From Arthrobacter mangrovi (GTDB lineage: Bacteria > Actinomycetota > Actinomycetes > Actinomycetales > Micrococcaceae): 64,000 nucleotides of DNA. The stretch is from positions 109,546 through 173,545 of the forward strand of contig NZ_BRVS01000003.1 in NCBI RefSeq assembly GCF_026011795.1. The letters are read 5' to 3'. The position numbers and the translations under genes are program-made. Of the stretch, positions 1 to 8,378 are shown piece after piece. Under the pieces are notes generated by a model. That model was not told the origin of the DNA and made no database searches. It worked only from the letters and a program-made list of their open reading frames with translations. How positions within the stretch are numbered: the stretch's first letter is position 1; every line of letters begins with the position of its first letter.

Positions 1-134
1 TGATTTACCCGATCGCTGCGACGAAGGGTGGCGGGGGGTCGGACCGCTCGGCGCTGGCCGAGGACTTCGTGCAGTACGTCGCAGGCAGGGAGGGCCGCGA
101 GGTGCTGGCGCGGGCCGGGTTCGGGAAGCCATGA
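1..134 (+). CDS. modA: Molybdate ABC transporter substrate-binding protein, C-terminal fragment
   Basis: The reading frame enters from outside the window and ends at the TGA at 132-134, leaving 43 residues. The tail ([10 protein letters not shown], then an [16 protein letters not shown] helix and a final FGKP) resembles the last segment of periplasmic-type molybdate-binding proteins, where the closing helix usually reads F..YL.S.EG...L...GF. The stop overlaps the modB start by ATGA, and modB and modC follow, which is the usual modABC order. The protein would be an exported lipoprotein that delivers molybdate to ModB. Identification rests mainly on context because most of the gene lies outside. 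Confidence 0.8.
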   Translation, partial: IYPIAATKGGGGSDRSALAEDFVQYVAGREGREVLARAGFGKP

Positions 135-988
135 CCCGCGAACTCGCCGAGGAACAACGCCCGGCCCGATTGAGGCGTGCGGGCGGCCGCCGGTCCATAG
201 CCCTCGGCCTGCCCGGCTGGGTCTTCGCCTGCGCCGCTGCGGGCGCGCTGTTGATCGTGCTGCCGCTGCTCGCGGTGGCGCTGCGCACCAACTGGGCCGA
301 CTTCCCGGCGCTGGTCACCAGCAGCGGCGCGCTGGCCGCCCTGGGCCTAAGCCTGCGCACGGCGGCCGTGAGCACCCTGATTTGCGTCCTGCTGGGCACG
401 CCGATGGCCCTGGTGCTGGCCCGTGCCCGGTTCCGCGGCCTGAAGCTGCTGCGGGCACTTGTGCTGGTGCCGCTGGTCCTGCCGCCCGTCGTGGGCGGTA
501 TGGCGCTGCTCTACACGTTCGGGCGCCGCGGCCTGCTGGGTGAGGCCTTCGAAGTCCTGGGAGTCCAGATCGCGTTCTCGACCACGGCGGTGGTGCTGGC
601 GCAGACGTTCGTGGCGATGCCCTTCCTGGTGCTCAGCGTCGAGGCGGCGCTGCGCACGGCGGGTACCAGGTTCGAGGGCGTGGCCGCCACCCTGGGCGCC
701 GCGCCGGGCATCGTCCTGCGGCGCGTGACCGTGCCCCTGCTGCTGCCGTCGCTGTTGTCCGGGACGATCCTCTGCTTTGCCCGGGCGCTGGGCGAGTTCG
801 GAGCCACCCTGACCTTCGCCGGCAGCCTCGCCGGGGTGACCCGGACGCTGCCGCTGGAGATCTACCTGCAGCACGAGACGGACCCGGAGGCGGCCATGGC
901 TTTGTCCATGCTGCTGATGGCGACCGCCGTCGTGATCGTGGCCCTGACCTACGGCCGTGGTACCCGAGGCCGGGACGGCCGGGCATGA
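131..988 (+). CDS. modB: Molybdate ABC transporter permease ModB
   Basis: A 285-residue integral membrane protein with about six hydrophobic segments, the first near residues 25-55. The binding-protein-dependent permease EAA loop is visible as [12 protein letters not shown] followed by [15 protein letters not shown] (about residues 178-210), the site that docks on the ATPase. [12 protein letters not shown] in the last third is typical of ModB/CysT permeases. It forms the membrane channel for molybdate. It overlaps modA and modC by four bases at each end (ATGA), implying translational coupling in one operon. Length is slightly above the usual 220-270 residues because of an N-terminal extension of about 25 Arg-rich residues. 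Confidence 0.93.
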   Translation: MTRELAEEQRPARLRRAGGRRSIALGLPGWVFACAAAGALLIVLPLLAVALRTNWADFPALVTSSGALAALGLSLRTAAVSTLICVLLGTPMALVLARARFRGLKLLRALVLVPLVLPPVVGGMALLYTFGRRGLLGEAFEVLGVQIAFSTTAVVLAQTFVAMPFLVLSVEAALRTAGTRFEGVAATLGAAPGIVLRRVTVPLLLPSLLSGTILCFARALGEFGATLTFAGSLAGVTRTLPLEIYLQHETDPEAAMALSMLLMATAVVIVALTYGRGTRGRDGRA

Positions 989-2055
989 CCTTCACGATGG
1001 ACGCCGGCCTGGCGGACCGCGGCCTGGACGTGGGACTGCGGATCGGGGACGGCGAAACGGTGGCGCTGATGGGAGCCAACGGCGCCGGCAAGTCCAGCGT
1101 GCTGGGGCTGGCTGCCGGCCTGCTGCGTGCGGACCGCGGCGAGGCCGTGCTGCAGGGGCGCAGGTTGTTCGGTCCCGGCCACTGGGTGCCGCCGCACCGG
1201 CGCTCGGTGGCCCTGCTCTCGCAGGAGGCGCTGCTGTTTCCGCAGCTCACCGTGCTGGAGAACGTGGCCTTCGGGCCGCGCAGCAGCGGCGCATCCCGGC
1301 GGGAAGCCAGGGACCACGCCCGACGCTGGCTGGCGGAGGCCGAGGCCGCCGAACTGGCGGAGCGCCGGCCGTCCGCGCTGTCCGGCGGGCAGGCACAGCG
1401 GGTGGCCATCGCCCGCGCCCTGGCCGCCGAACCGTCGCTGCTGCTCCTGGACGAACCGCTGGCCGCCCTCGACGTCGCCGTGGCGCCGGTGATCCGGCGG
1501 ATGCTGCGGCGCGTGCTGGACGGCCGGCGTGCCCTCATTGTTACGCACGACATCCTGGACGCGCTGCACCTGGCAGACCGGATCGTGGTGCTGGAAGCCG
1601 GCCGAGTGGCGGAGGAAGGGACACCGCGGCAGCTGCTCGCCAGGCCGCGCAGCGGTTTCGCCGCGGGGCTGGCCGGCCTGAACCTCATCAGCGGCCGCGC
1701 CGCTGTCGGCGGACTCGGTGCGGCGGCGCAGCAACCCCCGATCCCGGCCGGAACCACGGTCTTCGGCAACCGGGCACCCGAACTGCTCGATGGCGAGCCA
1801 GCCGTCGCGGCTTTCAGCCCGGCGGCCGTCAGCGTCTTCACCGAACGTCCCCACGGCAGCCCGCGGAACGTCGTCGCAGCTGTCGTCGACGAGCTGGAAC
1901 CCGCTGCCGGACATCTGGTGGTCCGCGCCGGCCGGCTGGCCGCCGAGGTCACCCCCGCCGCGGCGGCGGAGCTGGACCTTCATCCCGGGCGCCGGGTCTT
2001 TTTCGCAGTCAAGGCCAGCGAGGTGGCCGTCTACCCGGCACGCAGCGCCGCCTGA
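985..2055 (+). CDS. modC: Molybdate ABC transporter ATP-binding protein ModC
   Basis: A 356-residue ABC ATPase. The Walker A motif GANGAGKSS is at residues 30-38, the Q-loop is in [16 protein letters not shown], the signature [15 protein letters not shown] is near 132, Walker B LLLLDEP is near 152, and the switch His lies in [10 protein letters not shown]-terminal part of about 110 residues corresponds to the TOBE/MOP-like molybdate-binding region of ModC. It powers molybdate import with ModB. The ATG start overlaps the modB stop (ATGA). The next gene, moeA, has its own -10 element, so the transporter and cofactor genes may be separate transcripts. Confidence 0.93.
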   Translation: MTFTMDAGLADRGLDVGLRIGDGETVALMGANGAGKSSVLGLAAGLLRADRGEAVLQGRRLFGPGHWVPPHRRSVALLSQEALLFPQLTVLENVAFGPRSSGASRREARDHARRWLAEAEAAELAERRPSALSGGQAQRVAIARALAAEPSLLLLDEPLAALDVAVAPVIRRMLRRVLDGRRALIVTHDILDALHLADRIVVLEAGRVAEEGTPRQLLARPRSGFAAGLAGLNLISGRAAVGGLGAAAQQPPIPAGTTVFGNRAPELLDGEPAVAAFSPAAVSVFTERPHGSPRNVVAAVVDELEPAAGHLVVRAGRLAAEVTPAAAAELDLHPGRRVFFAVKASEVAVYPARSAA

Positions 2056-2087
2056 CGGACCGGTCCCGGGCGGCGGAGGCGGTGCCC

Positions 2088-2093
2088 TAGGAT
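2088..2093 (+). promoter_or_regulatory. Putative -10 element for moeA operon
   Basis: TAGGAT lies 24 bases before the moeA GTG and fits the actinobacterial -10 pattern TAnnnT. Transcription from about 2100 would give a short leader that contains the GGGAGG ribosome site at 2108-2113. No clear -35 is visible. Confidence 0.4.
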
Positions 2094-2117
2094 GGCACCA
2101 GAGGGAAGGGAGGCGCG

Positions 2118-3332
2118 GTGCCAAGATCGGTAGCCGAGCACCGGAACGCGGTCACTGAGCTGCTCCGCACAGCGCTGGCAGACCTCGCGGGCGACGCGGA
2201 GACCGTGGGGCTGCTGCAAGCCATCGGCCGCCCGCTCGCCCGGGACATCACCGCGCCCGTGAGCCTGCCGCCGTTCGACAATTCGCAAATGGACGGATAC
2301 GCCGTGGCCAGCTCGGCCACGCACGCCGGCACTGAATTCCCGGTCGGGGAGACCGTTGCCGCGGGCCACCCGGCCCCGCCGCTGCCGCCCGGGGCGGCCC
2401 TCCCCGTCATGACCGGGGCGATGCTGCCTCCCGGAGCGGACGCCGTCGTCCCCATTGAACAGGCCCGTCCGGACGGCTTCAGGCCGTTCCGCGCGGGACA
2501 GACCGTCACCCTGCCGGCCCGCGTCCCGGCCGGGCAGTTCGTCCGGCCGGCCGGTAGCGACATCGCCGCCGGAACCCTGGCACTGCGCCGCGGCACCCGG
2601 CTCGATGCCCCGCAGCTGGGCCTGCTGGCCGCGCTCGGCCTGGACCGGGTTCCGGTGCTGCCGCGGCCCCGCGTCCTGCTGCTCAGCACCGGAGACGAGG
2701 TGGTTCCGCCCGGTACGGTCCCTGCGCCCGGACAGATCTTCGACGCGAACAACACCCTGCTGGCCGCATCACTGGCGCAGGCCGGCGCTGACGTGGCCGG
2801 CAGCCGGATCCTCGCCGACTCGCCGGAGGCGTTCGGGGCACGGCTGCGCGAGGACCTGCGGCAGCACCGCCCGCAGTTGCTGGTCACATCCGGCGGGATC
2901 AGCAAGGGCGCCTTCGAAGTCGTCAAGCAGGCGCTGGCCGCCGAGGACGTGCGGTTCGAATCCGTCGCGATGCAGCCGGGCGGCCCGCAGGCCATCGGCA
3001 CCGTGGACTCGGTCGCCTTCCTCGGCTTTCCGGGCAACCCCGTCAGCTCCCTCATCTCCTTCGAGATGTTCCTGCGGCCGGCGCTGGGCGAAGTGCTGGG
3101 CGCGCCGGCACCCCGGCCCTCGCTGCGCGTGCCGCTGGCCGAGGCCGTGGAATCCCCGGAGGGCAAGCACCAGGTCCGGCGGGGCTATTACGACGGCGCC
3201 GCGGTCAGCCTCGTGGGCGGCGCGGGCTCCCACCTGCTGCACGCGCTGGCGCAGGCGAACGCGCTGGTGCACCTGCCCGCGGACACGACCGCGGCCGCAG
3301 CCGGCGAAAACGTGGAAATATGGCTGCTATGA
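2118..3332 (+). CDS. moeA: Molybdopterin molybdotransferase MoeA
   Basis: A 404-residue protein that inserts molybdate into adenylylated molybdopterin to give active cofactor. The family motif [13 protein letters not shown] is at residues 51-63. The central MoCF domain carries [10 protein letters not shown] near 194 and [14 protein letters not shown] near 255, and GFPGNPVS follows near 302. The C-terminal beta domain ends at about residue 403. The GTG start is chosen because GGGAGG sits just upstream. The gene overlaps moaC by four bases. A MoCF partner protein is encoded two genes downstream, as is common when MoeA and MogA/MoaB-like steps are clustered. Confidence 0.95.
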   Translation: MPRSVAEHRNAVTELLRTALADLAGDAETVGLLQAIGRPLARDITAPVSLPPFDNSQMDGYAVASSATHAGTEFPVGETVAAGHPAPPLPPGAALPVMTGAMLPPGADAVVPIEQARPDGFRPFRAGQTVTLPARVPAGQFVRPAGSDIAAGTLALRRGTRLDAPQLGLLAALGLDRVPVLPRPRVLLLSTGDEVVPPGTVPAPGQIFDANNTLLAASLAQAGADVAGSRILADSPEAFGARLREDLRQHRPQLLVTSGGISKGAFEVVKQALAAEDVRFESVAMQPGGPQAIGTVDSVAFLGFPGNPVSSLISFEMFLRPALGEVLGAPAPRPSLRVPLAEAVESPEGKHQVRRGYYDGAAVSLVGGAGSHLLHALAQANALVHLPADTTAAAAGENVEIWLL

Positions 3333-3814
3333 AGGACTCCGAAACAACTGCCGCGCTGACCCATGTCCGCGAGGACGGCTCCGCCCACATGGTGGACGTC
3401 AGCGCCAAGCCGGAAACCACGCGCGAAGCGACCGCCCAGGCCGTGCTGAGCATGCGGCCGGACGTGGTCGGGCTGCTCGTCTCCGGCGGGCTGCCCAAGG
3501 GGGACGCCCTCGCCGTGAGCAGGGTTGCCGGCATTATGGCCGCGAAGCAGACTCCCTCGCTGATCCCGCTCTGCCACCCGCTGCCCCTGAGCAAGGTCAC
3601 CGTGGATTTCCATCCCGGCGAACGCGACGTGCGGATCGAGGCGACCGTGCGGACCCGCGGCGTGACCGGCGTCGAAATGGAGGCCCTCACGGCCGCCTCG
3701 GTCGCGGCCCTCAGCCTGTACGACATGATCAAGGCCGTAGACAAGCACGCCGTCATCGGGGACGTCAGGGTGCTGGCCAAGTCCGGCGGCAAGAGCGGGG
3801 ACTGGTCACTGTGA
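3329..3814 (+). CDS. moaC: Cyclic pyranopterin monophosphate synthase MoaC
   Basis: A 161-residue enzyme that makes cyclic pyranopterin monophosphate, the second step of molybdenum cofactor synthesis. Family motifs are [14 protein letters not shown] near the N terminus, [12 protein letters not shown] (LCHP is the MoaC hallmark), [12 protein letters not shown], and [10 protein letters not shown] near the C terminus. I place the start at the ATG whose ATGA overlaps the moeA stop; an in-frame ATG three codons upstream (3320) is possible. The partner moaA, which supplies the substrate, is not in this window. Confidence 0.94.
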   Translation: MKDSETTAALTHVREDGSAHMVDVSAKPETTREATAQAVLSMRPDVVGLLVSGGLPKGDALAVSRVAGIMAAKQTPSLIPLCHPLPLSKVTVDFHPGERDVRIEATVRTRGVTGVEMEALTAASVAALSLYDMIKAVDKHAVIGDVRVLAKSGGKSGDWSL

Positions 3815-4389
3815 GCGCGGCAGACGCTGCCGCGCCGCTGCCCGCAGTACCCGACCTCAAGGCTCCCCGCCCGGTGAACCGCTCTGCCGGCGTCGTTATC
3901 GCCTCCAATCGCGCGGCGGCCGGTTCCTACCCTGACCGCACGGGACCGGTTATCAGCCAATGGCTGCAGGAACAGGGGTTCGCCCCGCTGCCGGTCCGCG
4001 TCGTGCCTGACGGCGCCCCGGTCCGGGATGCGCTGGCCGCCTTGCTCGAGGAGGCGCCCGGCGTAATCATCACCAGCGGCGGCACGGGGATCACGGCGGA
4101 CGACCTGACCCCGGAAATGACTGCGGGATTCCTCCAGAAGCAGCTTCCCGGTGTCGCCGAGGCGCTGCGCGCGGCCGGCGCGGCCAAGACGCCGCTGGCG
4201 GTGCTCAGCCGCGGGCTGGCCGGGGTCTCGGGCCGGACATTCATCGTCAATCTGCCGGGATCGGCCGGCGGCGTGCGGGACGGGCTGGAGGTCCTCGCAC
4301 CGATACTAAAACACATTTGCACACAGCTTGCGGGGCAGCGCGACGCCGGGCATCCCGCCGCCCCCGCACAACAACACCGGAGGTCCTGA
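3811..4389 (+). CDS. MogA/MoaB-family molybdenum cofactor biosynthesis protein
   Basis: A 192-residue MoCF-domain protein predicted to adenylylate molybdopterin before MoeA acts. It starts at a GTG that overlaps the moaC stop (GTGA). Recognisable parts are [12 protein letters not shown] at the start of the domain (about residue 30), [16 protein letters not shown] near 90, and [16 protein letters not shown] near 150. The first 25 residues and the last 20 (His/Pro/Gln-rich) are unconserved extensions. The stop overlaps the moaE start by one base (TGATG). I cannot say from sequence whether it is closer to MogA or MoaB. Confidence 0.9.
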   Translation: MSAADAAAPLPAVPDLKAPRPVNRSAGVVIASNRAAAGSYPDRTGPVISQWLQEQGFAPLPVRVVPDGAPVRDALAALLEEAPGVIITSGGTGITADDLTPEMTAGFLQKQLPGVAEALRAAGAAKTPLAVLSRGLAGVSGRTFIVNLPGSAGGVRDGLEVLAPILKHICTQLAGQRDAGHPAAPAQQHRRS

Positions 4390-4820
4390 TGGTCAGTAGC
4401 GAGGTCCTGCACGCGGAGGTCACCGCGGAGCCGCTCGACGTCGCCGTTGCGATGGCGGCAGCGGAGTCCGCCGAGTGCGGAGCCGTGGTTACGTTCAGCG
4501 GCGTGGTCCGCAACCACGACGGCGGCCAGGCGGTGGCGGCGCTGGGGTACTCGTCCCATCCGTCCGCCGGGCGGGTCATGGCCGACGTCGCCGCTGAGGT
4601 CGCGCAGAAGTACGACGGCGTGCGCATCTGGGTGGCACACCGCACCGGGGCGCTGGAGATCGGGGATGCGGCGCTGGTGGCCGCCGTCGCGTCGGCCCAC
4701 CGTGCGGCGGCTTTCGCGGCCGCGGCCGAGCTGGTGGACACCGTGAAGGAACGGGTGCCGGTCTGGAAGGAACAGCGCTTCGCCGACGGCAGCACCGAAT
4801 GGGTGGGCATCGGCCAGTAA
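4389..4820 (+). CDS. moaE: Molybdopterin synthase catalytic subunit MoaE
   Basis: A 143-residue large subunit of molybdopterin synthase, which transfers sulfur from MoaD thiocarboxylate to cyclic pyranopterin. The family signature is complete: VVTFSGVVRNHD near residue 37, the YSSHP stretch, IWVAHRTGALEIGD near 80, HRAAAFAAAAELVDTVKE near 103, and VPVWKEQRF with the conserved Lys pair near 123. The small subunit MoaD is not adjacent and must be encoded elsewhere. It is the last gene of the cofactor operon; a separate promoter for dapB follows. Confidence 0.95.
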   Translation: MVSSEVLHAEVTAEPLDVAVAMAAAESAECGAVVTFSGVVRNHDGGQAVAALGYSSHPSAGRVMADVAAEVAQKYDGVRIWVAHRTGALEIGDAALVAAVASAHRAAAFAAAAELVDTVKERVPVWKEQRFADGSTEWVGIGQ

Positions 4821-4823
4821 CGA

Positions 4824-4829
4824 TAGGCT
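4824..4829 (+). promoter_or_regulatory. -10 element placing dapB TSS at its start codon
   Basis: TAGGCT ends 7 bases before the dapB ATG. The expected transcription start falls at or within a base of the ATG and no Shine-Dalgarno site is present, so the dapB mRNA is probably leaderless. Confidence 0.5.
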
Positions 4830-4836
4830 GGAAACC

Positions 4837-5595
4837 ATGACTGAACAATGGGCGGTGGCCGTGCTGGGCGCCGGCGGACGGATGGGCGCGGAGGCGGTCA
4901 AAGCCGTTGACGCCGCGGAAGACATGAAGCTCGTGGCGGCCCTGGGCCGTTCGGACAGCCTGCAGGCCCTGGTGGAGGCGCGAGCGGATATCGTCGTCGA
5001 CCTCACCACGCCGGACAGCACCGAGGAGAACGTGCGTTTTGCCGTCGAGCACGGCATGCACGCCGTCGTCGGCACCACCGGGTGGGACGAGGCCAAGCGC
5101 CGGTCCTTGGCCGCGCTGCTGGAGGAGACCCCGCAGACCGGCGTGCTGATTGCACCGAATTTCGCCCTCGGTTCCGTGCTGGCCTCGGCGTTCGCGGCGA
5201 AGGCCTCCCGCTACTTCGAGTCGGTCGAGATCATCGAACTGCACCATCCGGACAAGGTGGACGCGCCGTCGGGCACGGCCGTCCGGACCGCGCAGCTGGT
5301 GTCGGCAGCCCGCGCGCAGGCCGGCGTGCCGGCCAGCCCGGACGCCACCACCAAGTCGCTGGAAGGGGCCCGGGGTGCGGATGTCGACGGCGTCAAGGTG
5401 CACAGCGTCCGGCTCCGCGGCCTGGTCGCGCACCAGGAAGTGCTGCTGGGCGGGCCGGGCGAGCAGTTGACCATCCGGCACGATTCCTTCGACCGCGCCT
5501 CCTTCATGCCGGGGGTCCTGCTCGGTGTCCGCCAGGTGGCGGCTCATCCGGGCCTGACCTACGGGCTGGACGGCTACCTTGACCTCAATGACTGA
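4837..5595 (+). CDS. dapB: 4-hydroxy-tetrahydrodipicolinate reductase DapB
   Basis: A 252-residue NAD(P)H-dependent reductase of the lysine/diaminopimelate pathway. The dinucleotide-binding loop is VLGAGGRMGAEAV near residue 8, GTTGWDEAK lies near 80, and the catalytic and substrate motif ELHHPDKVDAPSGTA is near 134 (His-His pair, Lys, and the SGTA phosphate loop). Length matches actinobacterial DapB. The start is supported by the -10 element 7 bases upstream. The next gene overlaps its end by eight bases. dapA lies 1.9 kb downstream and dapF near 20 kb, so the pathway is dispersed. Confidence 0.95.
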   Translation: MTEQWAVAVLGAGGRMGAEAVKAVDAAEDMKLVAALGRSDSLQALVEARADIVVDLTTPDSTEENVRFAVEHGMHAVVGTTGWDEAKRRSLAALLEETPQTGVLIAPNFALGSVLASAFAAKASRYFESVEIIELHHPDKVDAPSGTAVRTAQLVSAARAQAGVPASPDATTKSLEGARGADVDGVKVHSVRLRGLVAHQEVLLGGPGEQLTIRHDSFDRASFMPGVLLGVRQVAAHPGLTYGLDGYLDLND

Positions 5596-6079
5596 GCCGG
5601 CAGGCGGAACGGAGCACACCGTCTCCTGGTATGCGCGGCACGGGGAGAAGATCTGGGTCTCCGTCATCATCCTGCTGCTGCTGGCCTACATGTCGCTGAC
5701 CGTGCACCGGGCGTGGCTGCTTCTGCAGGACCCGCAGCTCATCGCCAAGGCGATCGGCGCCGCCCTGCTGATCCTCCCGCTCGTCGGCGCCTGGGCACTG
5801 ATCCGGGAAGTGCTCTTCGGGGCCAGGATGTCCCGGCTGGCGAAGGTGCTGGAGGCCGAAGGAGGGCTGCCGCCGGACAACCTGCCGCGCACCCCGGGCG
5901 GGCGGATCGTGCAGGAAGCGGCGGACGCAGAGTTCGAGAAGTACAAGGCGGAGGCGGAGGCTGCGCCGGAAGACTGGCGCAGCTGGTTCCGGCTTTCCTG
6001 CGCCTACGATGCCGCCCGGGACCGCAAGCGCGCCCGCGAATCGATGCGGCACGCGATCTCGCTCAGCCGGCAGGGCTGA
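5588..6079 (+). CDS. Conserved actinobacterial two-pass membrane protein, function unknown
   Basis: A 163-residue protein with two hydrophobic segments, about residues 20-42 (VSVIILLLLAYMSLTV) and 55-78 (AIGAALLILPLVGAWALI), then a cytoplasmic tail. The tail ends in a helix-rich stretch (WRSWFRLSCAYDAARDRKRARESM) that resembles a single tetratricopeptide-like helical pair. The ATG at 5588 overlaps the dapB stop by eight bases, implying coupling to dapB. I recognise it only as a protein that accompanies dapB in Arthrobacter-like genomes and assign no function. Confidence 0.75.
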   Translation: MTEPAGGTEHTVSWYARHGEKIWVSVIILLLLAYMSLTVHRAWLLLQDPQLIAKAIGAALLILPLVGAWALIREVLFGARMSRLAKVLEAEGGLPPDNLPRTPGGRIVQEAADAEFEKYKAEAEAAPEDWRSWFRLSCAYDAARDRKRARESMRHAISLSRQG

Positions 6080-6116
6080 TCCGGCCCTCGGCCGCAGGAG
6101 AATCCGGCCGAAAGGC

Positions 6117-7307
6117 CTAGCGGAGCTGGCGGTTGCCGCGCAGGGAATTCCGGGTCAGGCGCGAGGCGGAGGACGTTACCAGCTCCAGGGGCCCCCGGAG
6201 GGACAAGACACTGAATGCCATGCCGACCGACAGCGCGACGATGACCTGGCCCCAGTAGAGCACGTGGTCGGACGGGGCTGCGGCTCCGTCCGGCACGATG
6301 CTCATGACCCACACGTGCGCGGCGTACAGCGAGAGCGTCATCGCCCCCGCGCCCGAGAGCGGCAGCAGCAGCCTCGGCCTGCGGCTGGTCAGCAGCAGGC
6401 AGACGGCCAGGACCGCCGCCGCCGTGCCGGAGGTATGCAGCAGGTCGAAGGTGGTGCCCGAGTGCGGCCCCGCCACCCCGAGCCACCACCAGGAGTCGTC
6501 CATGTCGACCCAGCCGAGGTTGACCTGGTAGATCAGCCCGAAGTCCGGCCGCTCCGCTGCTTCCGTGGATGCCAGCCCCGCGAAGCCGCCGAGCTGCCCC
6601 ATCACGAAGGCGGAACCGGCCTTGCCCAGGGCGGCGGCCGCCAGCCCGCCGGCCAGCAGCCACAACTGCACTACCGTCCTGCGGATCTCGAGCCGGCCGA
6701 TGACGAGTCCGACCAGGATGTAGCCGAGCCACTGCAGCACCGGATAGAACCCGGTGACGAAGATGTCGGCCAGGAACGTCACTGGCGTGAAGAGGTCCAG
6801 CACATTCGGATTGTGCCCCAGGCTTGAAGGCTCCAGCGCAGCCCCAAGTCCGCCGCGCACCAGGTAGGCGGCGACAGGGGAGAGCACCAGCCAGCCCGCG
6901 GCCCATGCGGCCAGTACCGGCAGCCTCAGCTGCAGGAACGGCAGGGCGCACAAGAAGAGCACGGCGTAGTGCACCAGGATGACGGCGATGTTGACCTCCA
7001 GCGTGCCGAGCATCAGGCCGACGGCGGCGATCAGCGCGGCCCGCACCGCGATGCCCCCGCGGTCGGCGAGCAGGGCGCGCCCGTGGTGCGGTTTGCTGCC
7101 GCCGGAGAGCAGGGCGAGCCCTACGCCGGCCAGCACCGCGAACAACGCGGACGAACGGCCGGAGAGCACCAGCCCGGTGAAGTTCGGCTGCGGATCCGCC
7201 CCCTGCGTCCAGAGGGGGTAGATGTGGGTGGCCATCATGCCCAGCAGCGCCAAGCCGCGCGCCGCGTCGATGCCGGCGAGGCGGCGGCCGGTCTGTGTGG
7301 ATGCCAT
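6117..7307 (-). CDS. Multi-pass membrane protein, DUF1624/DUF418-like acyltransferase family
   Basis: A 396-residue protein with roughly ten hydrophobic segments. The N terminus has RLAGIDAARGLALLGMMATH, the hallmark opening of the heparan-alpha-glucosaminide acetyltransferase-like/DUF1624 and DUF418 families (R..G.D..RG.A..GM...H). The C-terminal half has GAMTLSLYAAHVW and a buried tryptophan-rich loop like DUF418. Such proteins are thought to move acyl groups across the membrane, but the substrate is unknown. It faces the small membrane protein at 5588-6079 convergently, with a 37-base gap containing a short GGCC-GAAA-GGCC hairpin. A -10 element ends six bases before its ATG. Confidence 0.8.
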   Translation of the reverse strand: MASTQTGRRLAGIDAARGLALLGMMATHIYPLWTQGADPQPNFTGLVLSGRSSALFAVLAGVGLALLSGGSKPHHGRALLADRGGIAVRAALIAAVGLMLGTLEVNIAVILVHYAVLFLCALPFLQLRLPVLAAWAAGWLVLSPVAAYLVRGGLGAALEPSSLGHNPNVLDLFTPVTFLADIFVTGFYPVLQWLGYILVGLVIGRLEIRRTVVQLWLLAGGLAAAALGKAGSAFVMGQLGGFAGLASTEAAERPDFGLIYQVNLGWVDMDDSWWWLGVAGPHSGTTFDLLHTSGTAAAVLAVCLLLTSRRPRLLLPLSGAGAMTLSLYAAHVWVMSIVPDGAAAPSDHVLYWGQVIVALSVGMAFSVLSLRGPLELVTSSASRLTRNSLRGNRQLR

Positions 7308-7313
7308 GGTCCG

Positions 7314-7319
7314 ATAATC
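7314..7319 (-). promoter_or_regulatory. -10 element for the DUF418-like gene
   Basis: On the minus strand GATTAT lies six bases before the ATG at 7307, with no Shine-Dalgarno site. This is the same leaderless geometry as many genes in this window. Confidence 0.4.
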
Positions 7320-7445
7320 TCACAGCAGTCCCGCCGGGCTGCTCCGGCGGAGGCACCTCGTCGACGGCTGCCGGCAGGCGCATGATCCGCGTCGTCGTGA
7401 CGCGAAACTCCCGGCCGCCGTTGCTGGAAACGCAGGCCGGCACGG

Positions 7446-7451
7446 TAACGT
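7446..7451 (+). promoter_or_regulatory. -10 element placing dapA TSS at its start codon
   Basis: TAACGT ends seven bases before the dapA ATG, and no Shine-Dalgarno site is present, so the mRNA is probably leaderless. A six-base inverted repeat (GGAAAC at 7426-7431, GTTTCC at 7450-7455) brackets the spacer and overlaps the -10; it could be a repressor site. Confidence 0.45.
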
Positions 7452-7458
7452 TTCCTGT

Positions 7459-8370
7459 ATGTCTGAGTCCACTGCCCGCGAATACACTTTCGGAACCCTT
7501 GTGACCGCCATGGTTACCCCCTTCACCGAGGACGGTGAGGTGGACTACCGCAAGGCCGGGGAACTCGCGGAAAAGCTTGTCGACGACGGCTGCGACGGCC
7601 TGGTCGTCACCGGCACCACGGGGGAGACCTCCACCCTGACGGACGAAGAGAACCTGGGCATGTTCAAGACGGTCCAGGAGGCCGTCGGCGGCCGCGCGAA
7701 GGTCATCGCCGGCTCCACCACCAACGACACACGGCACTCCGTGCGGCTCTCCAAGCAGGCGGCGGACCTGGGCGTGGACGGGCTGCTGGTCACCGCGCCG
7801 TACTACAACAAGCCGAGCCAGGCCGGCGTGCGCGCCCACGTCGAAGCCGTCGCGGACGCCACGGACCTTCCCGTCATGGTCTACGACATTCCGGGCCGGG
7901 CCGGGATCGCGATCGCAACCGAGACCCTCTACCGGCTCGCGGAGCACCCGCGGATCGTGGCCCTGAAGGACGCCAAGGCGGACTACCAGGAGACCACCCG
8001 GGTGCTGGCCAACACTGACCTGGACGTCTACTCCGGCGACGACGGACTAACCCTGCCGCTGATGGCGGCCGGTGCCGTCGGCGTCGTGTCCGTGACCGCG
8101 CACGTGGCCACCGCCAAGTACCGGGCGCTCGTCGACGCCATGCTGGCCGGCGACCTCGCCACCGCACGCCGCCTGCACTTCGAACTGGACCCCGTGCAGC
8201 GCGCGGTGATGTCCCACATCCAGGGCGCCGTCGCGGCCAAACTGATCCTCAAGTGGCAGTCCGTACTGTCCAACTCGGTGGTCCGCCTGCCCCTGGTGGA
8301 GCCGACCGATGCCGAGATCGCACCGATCCGCGCAGACCTCGAAGAGGCCGGCTGGAACCTGGAGGCCTGA
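7459..8370 (+). CDS. dapA: 4-hydroxy-tetrahydrodipicolinate synthase DapA
   Basis: A 303-residue TIM-barrel lyase that condenses pyruvate with aspartate semialdehyde, the first committed step to diaminopimelate and lysine. Visible motifs are GTLVTAMVTPF at the N terminus, GTTGETSTLTDEE near residue 50, the YYNKPSQ stretch near 115 with the catalytic Tyr, YDIPGRAG near 140, and the Schiff-base Lys in IVALKDAKAD near 170. SGDDGLTLP near 195 is also conserved. RNase J begins nine bases after its stop, so the two genes are probably co-transcribed, which is a common actinobacterial arrangement. Confidence 0.96.
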   Translation: MSESTAREYTFGTLVTAMVTPFTEDGEVDYRKAGELAEKLVDDGCDGLVVTGTTGETSTLTDEENLGMFKTVQEAVGGRAKVIAGSTTNDTRHSVRLSKQAADLGVDGLLVTAPYYNKPSQAGVRAHVEAVADATDLPVMVYDIPGRAGIAIATETLYRLAEHPRIVALKDAKADYQETTRVLANTDLDVYSGDDGLTLPLMAAGAVGVVSVTAHVATAKYRALVDAMLAGDLATARRLHFELDPVQRAVMSHIQGAVAAKLILKWQSVLSNSVVRLPLVEPTDAEIAPIRADLEEAGWNLEA

Positions 8371-8378
8371 CCAACAGC

